From Dryas octopetala (Eukaryota; Streptophyta; Magnoliopsida; Rosales; Rosaceae), in the NCBI GenBank assembly GCA_963921425.1, contig OY992838.1, forward strand, positions 12,338,001-12,402,000: DNA of 64,000 nt. Direction: 5' to 3'. Below, one piece after another: positions 1 to 10,441 of this stretch (position 1 is the stretch's first letter; the number at the start of each line of letters is the position of its first letter). Below the pieces are notes generated by a model. It saw only the letters and a list, made by a program, of their open reading frames with translations, was not told where the DNA came from and did not search any database. Both the position numbers and the translations under genes were made by a program.

Positions 1-1187
1 TTGAAACTTTCGGATAAAAATTTGAAATTTTCAGATAAAAAACCATAATCTTCACGCTACTTTCTTTTTGTATAATAGCCCATATTTAATATCTTAGAGG
101 AGGAGATTAATCTTTGGACCTCATCCAACATGATGAAAATAAATGTCATTACTAAATACACACACACACATATATGATATATATATATATCATGTTTGAA
201 ATATTAAATATAATAAACTCAAATATTTAATAATTACACAATTGTTGGGATAGCCCAGTTGGAAGCGCCGTAGAATTGCCCCATCTTCGATCTCCCATCC
301 CTCCTAATAAAAAAAAAATAGTAATTACACGTACAAAAAATGTGAGTGTTTTTGTTAGCATTTATGTTATTATGATACACATATAATATACATATGTTTA
401 TATTAATAGTATTAGTTATTTTTTTTAATATATATGTATGTGTATGTTTGAAACAAATAACAAATTAATGAAACATATAGTAGAAAGCTAAATAAATGAT
501 ATAATATTAATATAAATACGGAATAAATTTGCATAATTTTGGAAATATTGAATCAGAATGCCTTTGGAAAATTTTGAAATTTTTCGGATCAGAATTCAAA
601 TTGGATCGGAATTTACAGAAACATTCCAATTCCAATCTAATTTTTTTTTGGAATTTTCAAAACTCGGCATTTCGGATTTCGAATTTGATATGGGCATTCC
701 AAAATTGAAAATTTTCGGATTGGAATCGATCGGATTCGGATTTTTCAATCTAAATCACACCCCTATTAGCATCCTATACCAGTTCAACTTGGGCTTAGAG
801 GCTAGACCTATTATTGAGGGGTAGAGAGAAAAACAGAGGGGAGGATGGATTAGGGAGGAGGGAGAGGTGGCGCCAGTGCTGGTGAGGCCGGCAACGGCGA
901 AATGGATGGGTGGGCTGTCTGAGTTTGGTTTTGATGTTTTGATTTTGATTTTTATATAATTAAGGGCAAATTTGAAATTATTCAGAAAATAAAAAAATGT
1001 AGGGTGTAAAAATAGATAATGGAGTCTTCTACATGGTGTACCTTTGGCGTTTGCAACATGGGAGTGGTGCACGAGGACCATGTTCAAAAACGAATTAGCA
1101 TGCCACATGAATTTCATACTAGGCTTGGTGTAAGTCTCTAAGAGGGTCAATTTGAACTTTTATTTTTTAAATAGTCAAACAAACTAT
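1..1187. other. AT-rich intergenic DNA with repeat debris
   Basis: No gene is supported here. The stretch has AT microsatellites near 160-190, a possible SINE head near 244-319 (listed separately), and a segment around 555-770 rich in TTCGGAT/GGAATTTT words ending in a 'cacccctatta' motif of the sort seen at ends of small plant DNA elements. A GA-rich patch with a GC-rich tail (about 820-905) resembles patches at 3105-3240, 5880-6120 and 17365-17520. The open frames at 558-824 and 755-1150 have no protein-like composition. Confidence 0.6.
244..319 (+). repeat. SINE-like tRNA-derived fragment
   Basis: The segment has an A-box-like word (TAGCCCAGTTGG), a B-box-like word (TCTTCGATCTCCC) about 35 bases later and an A-rich tail. 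A similar A-box/A-tail arrangement recurs near 50637-50720. This fits a short or 3'-truncated tRNA-derived SINE. It does not fold convincingly into a tRNA cloverleaf, so it is not called as a tRNA gene. Confidence 0.4.
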
Positions 1188-1548
1188 GAGTTATTTACAC
1201 TTATACTTTTTGAGGTTTATCGTCTTTTCACGTACACCCCTGCAGTTTAAAAAATTATATATACACCCCCTGAGGTTTCAAAATTGTTGCACATAATCCC
1301 TTACAAGAGAAAACATTATGCCATAATTAGAGGAGATGTCCAAATAAGAATGTTGGAAGGGTGCAAAGAAATGGTGTGAACGTTTCAAGGGGAAGAGGAA
1401 GAGTGAATGGAGGAGTCAATGCATTAAGGGGAAAAGGGTTGTGTGCAATAGTTTTGAAATCTCAGGGGGTATATGTGTAATTTTTAAAACTTCATGGGCT
1501 GTATATGAAAAGACGATAAATCTCAGGTAGTGTAAGTGTAAATAACTC
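1188..1548. mobile_element. Non-autonomous TIR element (MULE-type MITE), 361 bp
   Basis: The ends are long inverted repeats starting GAGTTATTTACACTTA and ending TAAGTGTAAATAACTC, with about 115 bp of imperfect complementarity per arm. A direct repeat AACAAACTAT lies on both sides (1178-1187 and 1549-1558). A 9-10 bp target duplication with long terminal inverted repeats is the Mutator superfamily pattern. The interior is short and non-coding, so the element depended on a transposase from elsewhere. Confidence 0.8.
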
Positions 1549-2344
1549 AACAAACTATACTTACAAAGTTAAAAATTGTCCATGAAGTTTTTTTTTTTTT
1601 TTTTTTTTTCTTATTAGAGCTCGAGACTTTCTCCGAAAAAGTATATCACCACTAGACTAAATGATCATTGACATCCATAAAGCTTTAGTTAAAAAAAAAA
1701 AAGTTAATTAATATCTTTATTTAATACAAACGCATGCAAATTATTAGTGCATTACAGAGTATGAGATAATAAACTATTAATTAAAGAGTTTACTGTTTTG
1801 TTTGGGAGGGAGAGAATTTGAACTTGGAACCTCTTATACCATTAGGAAAAAAAATACCATTAAACTAATAGCTGATTGGTAATTAATCAAATAATTTATT
1901 AGTTATAAAAAAAGAACAAAAAGTTTAGATTAAAAATTGAATATCATATCTCAAACATCTTATCTTGACAACATAGCATAACCTAATTCACATATCATCT
2001 TCACATCATAACATAACCTTTCACATCTCGTTTGAGATACACACTAAACATTTTCTCATCTACTCAGCATAGCACATGAAACAAATATTTCTCTCGAGCA
2101 TAGAAAATCTCTTTTTAGTCTTTTGTTTGGTAGCACACAAAATGAGACATACATGTTGGTTGTCGCTCGAAGTAGAGAATACACGATGCTTCATACTGGT
2201 ATGAACTTACACCACAGAAAATTATTCGTACCATAAGTGTGCATCGAGTCACAATCCAACATGGATCAAAGTAAGCAAATGTTAGTTAACTTATACATAG
2301 TGTAGAACAATAACAAATCATTAAAGTACTCTTATAGACGAATT
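1549..2344. other. Intergenic stretch with a SINE-like fragment
   Basis: A T-tract lies near 1589-1610. On the minus strand, about 1800-1890 reads like a tRNA-derived SINE head: an A-box-like TTAGTTTAATGGTA and a B-box-like GGTTCCAAGTTCAAATTC. A second, weaker piece of the same type lies at about 1610-1680. The rest is AT-rich and I see no gene in it. Confidence 0.4.
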
Positions 2345-2740
2345 AGACCCAATTATCACAAGAGATAAGTGTCATTTTGCTCTCCAAATTATTGCACTTC
2401 TATCAATTTGCTCCCTAGACTTCCAATTTGAAAAATTAACGTACTTGACTTTTCAATTTTGCTCATTGAGGTAATTCCATCATTTTGCTCGGTGAATTGA
2501 TACAAGTGATGTGCATTACCATTTTTTTTTCCTAAATACGTACCTTTCGTGATAGAAATTTGACTTTGTGTAAACGGAGCTTTGGATGGAAAGCGAGCTA
2601 ATTGACGAAATTACTTCAATTGGCAAAATTAAAAAATCATGTACCTTAAACTTCCAAATTAAAAGTCTGGGGAACAAATTGATATAAGTACAATAGTTTG
2701 AGAAGCAAAATAACATTTATCTAGTGAAGAATTAGGTCCC
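2345..2740. mobile_element. Foldback element (hairpin MITE), about 395 bp
   Basis: The left arm (from about 2345, GACCCAATTATCAC) is complementary to the right arm (ending about 2740, AGAATTAGGTCC). Matching blocks include the CATTTTGCT / AGCAAAATAA pair and the ACTTCCAATTTG / AACTTCCAAATTAAAAGT region. Arms are about 130-150 bp and imperfect. No target duplication could be fixed, so the exact ends and superfamily are uncertain. Confidence 0.6.
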
Positions 2741-2789
2741 ATAAGGAAACATAGTTGAAGAGTTAGGTGAGGCTTACTTGGTGGTGAAA

Positions 2790-2985
2790 TGTGTTCTACT
2801 TGAGAATTTTAGATCTTTATTGGCTCAAGCCAATCTCTCGGGCTTTTGTTATCAACCAAGATAGCGTAATAGGATTACTCATATGATTGCTCCTTTTGTG
2901 TTGGATGAGTGTGATTTGTACTTTGGTTAGAAGATAATCTTGCGTGGCTTATGGATTGTATTCAATCTTAGTATCATATACCCGA
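2790..2985 (+). pseudogene. LINE RNase H tail remnant
   Basis: The plus strand encodes RNRITHMIAPFVLDECDLYF around 2865-2930. This fits the end of the RNase H domain that follows reverse transcriptase in plant L1-type LINEs (pattern R-x-x-N-x-x-A-H-x-x-A-x-x-A-L). It is interrupted by stop codons on both sides and is a short fragment. The assignment rests on the motif pattern only. Confidence 0.4.
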
Positions 2986-3291
2986 TCTTGATTCTTTAAA
3001 AAATTCAGTCTTTTCTTCGAATAAAAATATATGGGTGTTTATAGAAGGGAATTTGGTAGCATTGGTCCATCGAACACTATGTAATTTTCAGATTTAGGAA
3101 AAAGATAAAGGGAGAAAGAAGAGAAAAGAGAGATGGCGAATGAGAGAAAAAGGAAGATAGGGGAAATGGAAAGAAGAAGGGGAGGAGGAGACGGTCGCTG
3201 ACAGGTGAGGGTGGTAAGGCCAATCCATGGGGTGAATGGGCTCGGTGGGGGGAATTAAGGGTGTTATTTGTTTTTATTTTTATTTTTAGAG
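2986..3291. other. Intergenic, GA-rich patch
   Basis: About 3105-3240 is GA-rich followed by a GC-rich tail (GGTCGCTGACAGGTGAGGGT, then GGTAAGGCCAATCC). It resembles patches inside the MULE at 4726-6400 and near 820-905. No coding potential is visible. Confidence 0.5.
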
Positions 3292-4168
3292 TTAATTATA
3301 ATTATATACCTTAACTATACACCAATTTTCAACTTGGTAACTCAAGTTCAAAAAGTTGTATTAAAGTACCCCAACGACGAAACCGTGTCAGTTAGGTACC
3401 TCCGTTAGTCTGGCCGTCAAAAGACCGTTATTTGATGGCGTGGCACACCACAAAAGGCTTCATTTCAATTTAGTACATCAATTTTACCATGTTTTTCAAG
3501 TTCATACCTCAAGTTCAAAAACTTGCAAATAAATAAATATTTTCTAGTTTTTATCTCAACTTCACTCTAGCTTTTGACCCATCAAATCTCGACCAAAATT
3601 ATCAATCTTATTCTCATTTTGAAGCTATGAATCTCTTCTTTACACCATATAAAAATCATGCAAAAAGGAGTTATGAAACCCGAGATAATTGGTCACATAG
3701 TAGGTTATCCAAAACTGCCAAAATTTTCAAACAAATTGGCAATTTCAGGTAGCCTAATTTGTGACTACTTATCTCGCATTTCATAGCTTCTTTTTGAATT
3801 ATTTCTATATGGTTGTAAAGAAGAGATTCATAGCTTCAAAATGAGTATAAGATTGATAATTTTGGTGGAGATTTGATGGGTCAAAAACTAGAGTGAAGTT
3901 GAGATAAAAACTAGAAAATATTTATTTATTTGCAAGTTTTTGAACTTGAGGTATGAACTTGAAAAACATGTTAAAATTGAGGTACTAAATTGAAATGAAG
4001 CCTTTTGTGGTGTGCCACGCCATCAGATAACGGTCTTTTTGACGGCCAGACTAACGAAGGTACCTAACTGACACGGTTTTGTAGTTGGGGTACTTTACTG
4101 CAACTTTTTGAACTTGAGTTACCAAGTTGAAAATTGGTGTATAGTTAAGGTATATAATTGTAATTTAC
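3292..4168. mobile_element. Giant foldback element, about 880 bp
   Basis: Almost the whole segment is one inverted repeat. The left arm (about 3292-3715) pairs with the right arm (about 3740-4168) around a central spacer of about 20-25 bp. The arms look roughly 90 percent identical over more than 400 bp. The outer ends read TAATTATAATTATATACC and GGTATATAATTGTAATTTA. There is no coding frame. No target duplication was resolved because the flanks are T-rich. It is a long-hairpin MITE or foldback element of unknown superfamily. Confidence 0.8.
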
Positions 4169-4200
4169 CTTTTTTTTTTTTTTTTAATTGTTTTTCAATT

Positions 4201-4626
4201 GAGGACAAAAGTTAAGTATTTAAGGAAAAAATGACTCCAAATGACAAAAAACGCAAGGTTCTTAAATAGAAATCCACATAAAAGAAAAATTAAGTCAAAG
4301 GACATTTTGTTTTGCATGTGCGCGGTTGACAGTGTAAAAAAAGTTGTTGAGCGCTCGACATTCTTGACGAGGGCTTGGCAGATGCAGATGTAAGGGTGCA
4401 TCTGCATCTGCTTATGCATGTGCATGCATCTACATTTGCATCTGTATGCATTTGCAACTTTTTTGAGCATTTGGAGATAATTTTAGAGTTGCATTTGTAT
4501 TATTTAAGATATTTTGAGTTTGTATGCAGTTTTTAGGATGCAGATGCTGATGCATATGTTTAGGTTGCAGATACACGTATTTAGTGCATCAGTCATTGCC
4601 GAGTGCTCGGTAAAAATTTTGTCCTG
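4201..4626. repeat. Repeat element with AGGACAAAA ends and GCCGAGTGCTCGG motif
   Basis: The left end reads AGGACAAAAGTTAAG and the right end TTTTGTCCTGAAAGTTAA, so the termini are short inverted repeats. Inside are ATGCATCTGC-type iterations (about 4378-4456 and 4535-4590). Near the right end is the small palindrome GCCGAGTGCTCGGTAA followed by AAATTTTTGTCCT. A matching end occurs at about 35018-35047 and related GCCGAG-CTCGG words near 17827 and 18022. This looks like an unclassified repeat family. Confidence 0.5.
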
Positions 4627-4716
4627 AAAGTTAAATATTGAATCGGATAAACTGTGTGTTAAGTTTCATTTTCATTTTGGAACAAGTAAAGTACCCAAAA
4701 TTAAGATGGGGTAGCA

Positions 4717-4725
4717 AACTCAAAA
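4717..4725. repeat. Target-site duplication, left copy
   Basis: AACTCAAAA precedes the MULE and is repeated exactly at 6401-6409 directly after it. Nine bases is the typical Mutator superfamily duplication length. Confidence 0.9.
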
Positions 4726-5132
4726 GGGAAAAATTTTCAAACAGGACACCTAGTTTGGGGTCAAACTTAGTTTAGGACACCAGTTTGGGTTTGTGCTAGT
4801 TTAGGACACATATTTAGGATTTGTATTAATGTGGGACAATCCGTCACTTCCGTCAAGAATTCCGTTAAAAATAGACATGTGCCATGCACATGACCTATTT
4901 TCAAGGGACAAAATGGACAATTCACCATAATATATTAAAATAATTAAAAATAAACAAGATTAAAACTAAAAATATATTAAAAAAGTTTAAAACTATAAAC
5001 ACAAAAAACACAGAAAAAAAAAAAAAAAGGATTGAAGAGGGAGATGCAGATCTCACCCCCCCCCCCCCCCCCGTTTTCACTCAGCCCCAACCACCTCCGG
5101 CGGTGGCTTTACTGCCGGCGACGACCCACCCT

Positions 5133-5173
<41 letters not shown>

Positions 5174-6400
5174 CTCACTTCTCTCTCTCTCGGGCAGCAC
5201 TCCCTGCACACACCCAGCTCCACCCAAGTCCAGCCCCTCCGGCCACTTTCCCCGACAACCCAAGATCATCGGCGAGCTGTTCTCGCCGGCGCCAACCCCC
5301 CCAGACCAGTCCCCTTTGCCAGCCCGCCGCTCTCTCTCTCCTCTGTTCTCTCTCTCCTTCGCGCCCCCTGCAAGCGCACATGGCCCAGCCACCTGACGCC
5401 GACCACCTCGCCGACCACATTTTTTTTTGGTTGTCTTTTTGGGCTTATGAAGTCTTTGGTTTTTCATAGTTTGGGGTTTTATGTTGACTATTATGGTAGG
5501 CTATTTTTGTGAAAAGATTTGGTTTTGGGTTATCTTTGAATGATTGAATCTCTCCTCTTCTCATCTGGGTTTATATTGAGATCTTACTGATATATTTTTT
5601 TTTTTTTTTGGATTCTTATTGATGTATTGGGTTTTGTAACCTTTGTTTGGTTAAGTGTGGATCTGAGTGCAAGTTTCATCTCGAAAATAATTAAAGCACT
5701 TCGCTTTTTTTTTGTTCTTTTTTTTGCCTGACTAGATGAGCAATTTCAATTTGGCAAAAGAAGAGAATAAATTTCTTGTATATGTGTATTGGGTTTTTGC
5801 AGACAACATCGAGGCGTTTGGCTGATAGGAAGGTGGAGAGGTTTGAGAAGAACATAATGAAGAGAGGTGCGGAGATGAAGAGAGAAAGAGAAAGAGAAAG
5901 AGGGGGGAGGGTGGGTCGTCGCCGGTGGGTAAGGCCACCGCTAGAGGTGGTTGGGGCGATGTGCAGAGAAATAGAGAGAGAAAAAGGAGGGTGCGATCTG
6001 CAGAGAAAAAGAGACAAAGAGAGGAATAGAGAAATGGAGGGAGAGAGAGAGTGAGATAGAGAGGGGGGATGGTGGGGTCACTGCCGGCAAGTATGGCCAC
6101 CGGAGGTGAGTTGGGGCTGGGTGGAGAAGGGGTGCGCTGCCATCTTGTTCTTCTTTCTTTTTTGTTTTAGTTTTATTTTTAATTATTTTAATATATTATG
6201 GTGAATTGTCCATTTTGTCCCTTGAAAATAGGTCATGTGCATGGCACATGTCTATTTTTAACGGAATTTTTGACGGAGGTGACGGATTGTCCCATATTAA
6301 TACAAATCCTAAATATGTGTCCTAAACTAGCACAAACCCAAACTGGTGTCCTAAACTAAGATTGACCCCAAAGTACGTGTCCTGTTTGAAAATTTTTCCC
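4726..6400. mobile_element. Non-autonomous Mutator-like element, 1675 bp
   Basis: Terminal inverted repeats of about 230 bp start GGGAAAAATTTTCAAACAGG and end with its complement (CCTGTTTGAAAATTTTTCCC). They are flanked by a perfect 9-bp duplication (4717-4725 and 6401-6409). The two arms are highly similar, suggesting a fairly recent insertion. The interior is also partly inverted: a CT-rich tract on the left (5130-5190) answers a GA-rich tract on the right (5880-6060), and a GCCGGCGACGACCCACC word near 5115 has its complement near 5912. It has no transposase frame. The Pro/Ser-rich open frames inside are products of the CT/GA tracts and not genes. Confidence 0.9.
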
Positions 6401-6934
6401 AACTCAAAATGGGGGTAACAAATTCAATAGAATCTTCATGGCCAAAAAAAAATTCAATAGAATCCCTTGTCGTACAATACCTGTCTTTATTGGGATTTGC
6501 AAGCCCACAACAACCGACAATCTAACACAGGCTCAACGCTCAAGTCACCGTTGAGCCCAAATCCTAGCAGGCCATCCGCTGTACCGCTTCCATGTTTTGT
6601 TTGTATACGTGGTGAACATTAGACCTCCCGTTTCTGTGAAGTAGCAACTCGCACTCGCAGCTGCTAATTAAACTCTACACTCTTTCTACAAAACATGATC
6701 TTTCGTAACAGCTTGCAACAGTGAGCAACACCAGATGTCACAGTTCAACTGAAACATATGCAACAGCATTGTGCTCTGTCTTTCTCTTCTCTTCGACGAC
6801 TCACCCAATAACCATACGGTGCGTTTCTATCCCAACCCATCTCTGCTTCTCAATTTTTGGGTTGTCTCTGATATCAACCATTAACCAAATTCAAAACCCA
6901 TTTCCTCAATATCCCCAAATTTCGTGCTGATATC

Positions 6935-6979
<45 letters not shown>

Positions 6980-7095
6980 CTGTCTATCGAAAATGGTAAT
7001 TGGGTTCATTTATATATGAACAGAATGTCAAAATAAAAGAGGGTTTTATAGTTTTTACAGGGTTCTGGAGACTTTGAGTCAGTTGGGTGTTAAAG
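6401..7095 (+). promoter_or_regulatory. Upstream region and leader of the CMC2 gene
   Basis: The region lies between the MULE and the CMC2 start codon. It holds an uninterrupted T41 run (6939-6979) and a probable leader intron whose 3' splice site is at 7060 (GTTTTTACAG). That leaves a 35-base leader exon segment (7061-7095) before the ATG. The transcription start was not located. Confidence 0.45.
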
Positions 7096-8294
7096 ATGCA
7101 TCCTCCATTAACGCTACACAAGCACCCCATGTGTGCAGAAGTGAGTTCTCAGTCCCCTTTTACTTTCTTCATCTTTTGTTTATGCGTTCATGTATTATTG
7201 GGTACCATTTATATGCCAATAAATTGAACATCACTTAATGGATGATTTTTGAACTCTATGCTTGAAATGAGAGATGGGTTTGGATTTTGGAATTGGATCA
7301 TCCCCATTTGTGTAGTTGGAGTACCAAGATCCACTGCCTGCGTGAATTGTATCGTAGAAAATATTGCACTGTGTATCAGTGAAATTAATGAATTGCTTCA
7401 TAGAATATATTGCACTAAATTGGAAAGCAAACTCCTTTACAGGGAGCTGCCCAGTTGTGTTTGTGCTTAAACTGGGGCAATCTTCAAGTGGAGAGGTTCC
7501 TGATCTTGGTATCGTGGGGTTGCTTGAACCCCTCAACTCGTGTGCTTTCACTGTGGAACAACCATTAATATAAACAAGTGGAAACAATAACGTAATATTT
7601 GATTCAAAGTGCTTGTTAAATAATGTGGTTTAACTTATAGCAGCCAGTTCTGGATGGTTGGATAAAGTTGGGAGTTAGAAACTTAGAACTTCTATGAGGT
7701 TAAAGGATGATGGGTTTGACCAAACAATATTTTTCAAGTCTGCAGAAGAGAAGTTATAAAAATTGTCATGTTGGCATGTCGCTTTGCCCTGATAAAGACT
7801 TCCATGGAGAATAATGTTAAGACTCTTTTACCTTGTGAACTATTATTTTTGCATTTTGAGTTGTTATTTTTTTTTATTAGTTCTGGTGTGGGAAGTGTCA
7901 ATTTTGGTATTTCAAGTTATGAAATTTTCAGCAACCACCAAGTAGATAGATATATCCTGTTTTATTTATTTTTCTGATTTGTGTAGATAATTGAGGAGTT
8001 TCAGAAGTGTCATGTTGATCATCCTATTGCAAAATTCTTTGGTGAATGTACAGATCTCAAAATAAAGCTTGATCGTTGTTTTCGGCAGGAAGTAAGTCTT
8101 AGTTATTTGGGTCTAATTTTTTTTTTTTTTTATTAAAAAAATTATTGTAGAATCTTAATTATTACTTTGGGATAAGAGTTTTCAATTTTCCACAGAAAGC
8201 TTTAAAGAGGAAGGCAAACTTTGAACAGAGTAAAAAACTGAAGGACAGGCTACAAGCTTTGAGGAAGGAAGCAGCTGAGATGGGCACAGAATAG
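7096..8294 (+). CDS. CMC2: CMC2-like twin CX9C mitochondrial protein
   Basis: Three exons (7096-7140, 7987-8091, 8196-8294) with canonical GT-AG borders, all in phase 0, give an 82-residue protein starting MHPPLTLHKHPMCAE and ending at TAG. It has a twin CX9C motif: C13 and C23 are nine residues apart (MCAEIIEEFQKCH), as are C37 and C47 (ECTDLKIKLDRCF). The start and layout match the COX assembly mitochondrial protein 2 (CMC2) family, small soluble intermembrane-space proteins that fold through the Mia40 disulfide relay and help cytochrome c oxidase assembly. The C-terminus is Lys/Glu-rich and probably helical. The length matches the family. The ATG chosen gives the conserved family start MHPPL. 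Function is assigned by family, not shown here. Confidence 0.9.
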
Positions 8295-8337
8295 AAGAGT
8301 TCTGTACTAGATTTTAATGGCAAAGTGAGGCATTCTT

Positions 8338-10241
8338 TTAGTGATAGAAAAAGGATTTCTATCACAACTCACAGTATCTAATATAGATGAAATATAATTA
8401 AGTATGTTGCTACCATAGATTAGTGATATGATGGAATACAACTCAATGCCATGTTGCTTATGATTTTTTTCTTATTTCTGCTTTTATTTTTTTGAACTTG
8501 AATTAGAGTACGTAATGATTACTGAGACAACAGGTGTGCAAGAGGATTTTTGAATTTTTTTAGAAATTTGAGAAATATATTTGTTCAATAGAGATGACTG
8601 GTTATGTTGGAAATTATGGTTCATATTCAATTTTTAGTTTCAACTGAACTTTATTTATATATTTAATACTTTGAGTTGCTTCTATAAATTTCATATCTGG
8701 TCCTTCCCTTGAGATTTGTTGATGCAGGCTTGGTTTGCTTCAACTGCAACTACACTTGGTAGGAATTTATCCTACATTTTTTAAACAAGTGGCTGTGTAC
8801 CCAATCCATCTGCATTATACTTTACATTTCTATATTCTAATTGATGTCGGGTATATGAGTCCTTTTTTGAACAGGTATATTGTCTCGCATACTTGTTCAT
8901 CTGATGTACTGGTAGATCATATGAGAACCATAAATTGATACAAAATTCACAGTATGCATGTTTCCGAGAAGGGCGAGAACCCTCTTATTCTTCATAAAAA
9001 AAAATGCTTTATAACCATAATTTCAAAAAGATTGATGCAGAAATTTGGGTTTACTGATTCAGCAGCGCACATGGAAATTTTTTTGGAACAACATGGCCTT
9101 AGATCAAGAAATGTTTTAGCTGCAAAAAATATACATATACAACAAATGATGCTTGTACAGTTAGTTGTACATGTACTTGATTGATTACAAAACTAATGTC
9201 TGGAGTTGCAAACCTGACCAAACATTACAAAATCATGCCTGGAATTTCCAAAAGAAAAATACTTGGGTACTCATAAATGAGTACCGAGCTTGTCTTTACA
9301 ATCAATCACATGAGCCCATGATGGGGCCCACCACCTTCTCTTTCATGTTGGACCCCATTATGAGTTTATGTGATTGGTTGTGAGGACAAACTTGTACTCA
9401 TTTATGAGTATTCAGACATTTTTTTAGTGCTAAAAAAGGCCTCTTATTATAACTCACAATATTTAATATAGATGAAATATAATGCAGTATGTTGGCTACC
9501 AGCCGACCACTATTAGTGACATGATGAAGCAAGTCGGTGTCATGTTGTGATGAAATATATTGCAGTATTGTCCTTTATCTGCTTTCATTTTGTTGAACTT
9601 CAATTAGAAAGGTTTCTTTGGTTGGAGGAATTATTACTGAGACAACAGATGTGTAAGAGGATGTTTGAAAACAAATTTAGAAATTTGACAAATATTTTGT
9701 CCAAGAGACTGACTGGTTATGTTGGAAATTATGATTCATATTCAATTTTAGTTTCAATTGAACTTTGATTATATGTTTAGTACAATGAATAGCAATCTTC
9801 ACTCATATTTTGGACATTGGCACTGCTCCAACCAGAAATGTAAAATCGTCACCCTTTTTAGTAACCTAAGTTGATGATCTCACAGGAAAGGTTATTATTA
9901 ATCAATTTCCTTACAGCACCAAAACATGATGCAAGACCATAATTATCTTTTGACCACCTTTTACCCGATTTTACTCGTTTCATAATGATCTCAGGCTTGA
10001 AAACATATGATGCCCATATGAGAAAACATATGATCTCAGGCTTGTTAAACTAGTATATAAAACATCAGTTTATATATGAGAACCATAAATTGATACTTAA
10101 GTATACATGTTCTCCAAAATGATGCTTGTACACGACCTCTAGATCAAGAAATGTTGGGGCTGCAAGAAATATACATATACCCCAAAATGATCCTTGTACA
10201 TGTACTTGATTACAAACTAATGCCTGAAGTTTAAACTTGAT
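8338..10241. repeat. Diverged tandem duplication of about 1.1 kb downstream of CMC2
   Basis: Segments at 8338-8660 and 9420-9766 share long blocks, for example ACTGAGACAACAG and GACTGGTTATGTTGGAAATT. Segments at about 8918-9200 and 10075-10230 share ATATGAGAACCATAAATTGA and TAGATCAAGAAATGTT, in the same order. The offset is about 1.1 kb. The copies differ at many positions and by indels, so the event is old. No gene is supported in either copy. Confidence 0.65.
9261..9415. mobile_element. Short hairpin MITE, about 155 bp
   Basis: The left arm (TACTCATAAATGAGTACCGA, then CTTGTCTTTACAATCAATCACATGAG) is complementary to the right arm (CTTATGTGATTGGTTGTGAGG, then ACTTGTACTCATTTATGAGTA, approximate). 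The centre is GGGGCCCACC. The outermost 18 bases of the left arm are themselves palindromic. It sits between the two halves of the tandem duplication described above. Superfamily unknown. Confidence 0.6.
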
Positions 10242-10441
10242 CATGTAATTGCAATATACCTAATTTTTGGTTCCAATAAGGCACTTACATTGCATCTCTA
10301 TCATGCATGCTAAATCATAACTAGAAGTTCAATTCACTAAGAAAGTTCCCATGTATATCTTCAGCCAATTGGCAACATCTAGAAAACCATTTGGAAGCAT
10401 ATATACAGCTTTGTTCGAAACTGACCACCAAAGTACTACAT

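Noticed and set aside
244-319. tRNA gene
   Set aside because: A- and B-box-like words are present but no cloverleaf or intact acceptor stem; better explained as a SINE head.
5032-6100. Several Pro/Ser- or Arg/Glu-rich open frames on both strands
   Set aside because: They come from CT/GA microsatellites inside the non-autonomous MULE; no domain, and frames on both strands are equally open.
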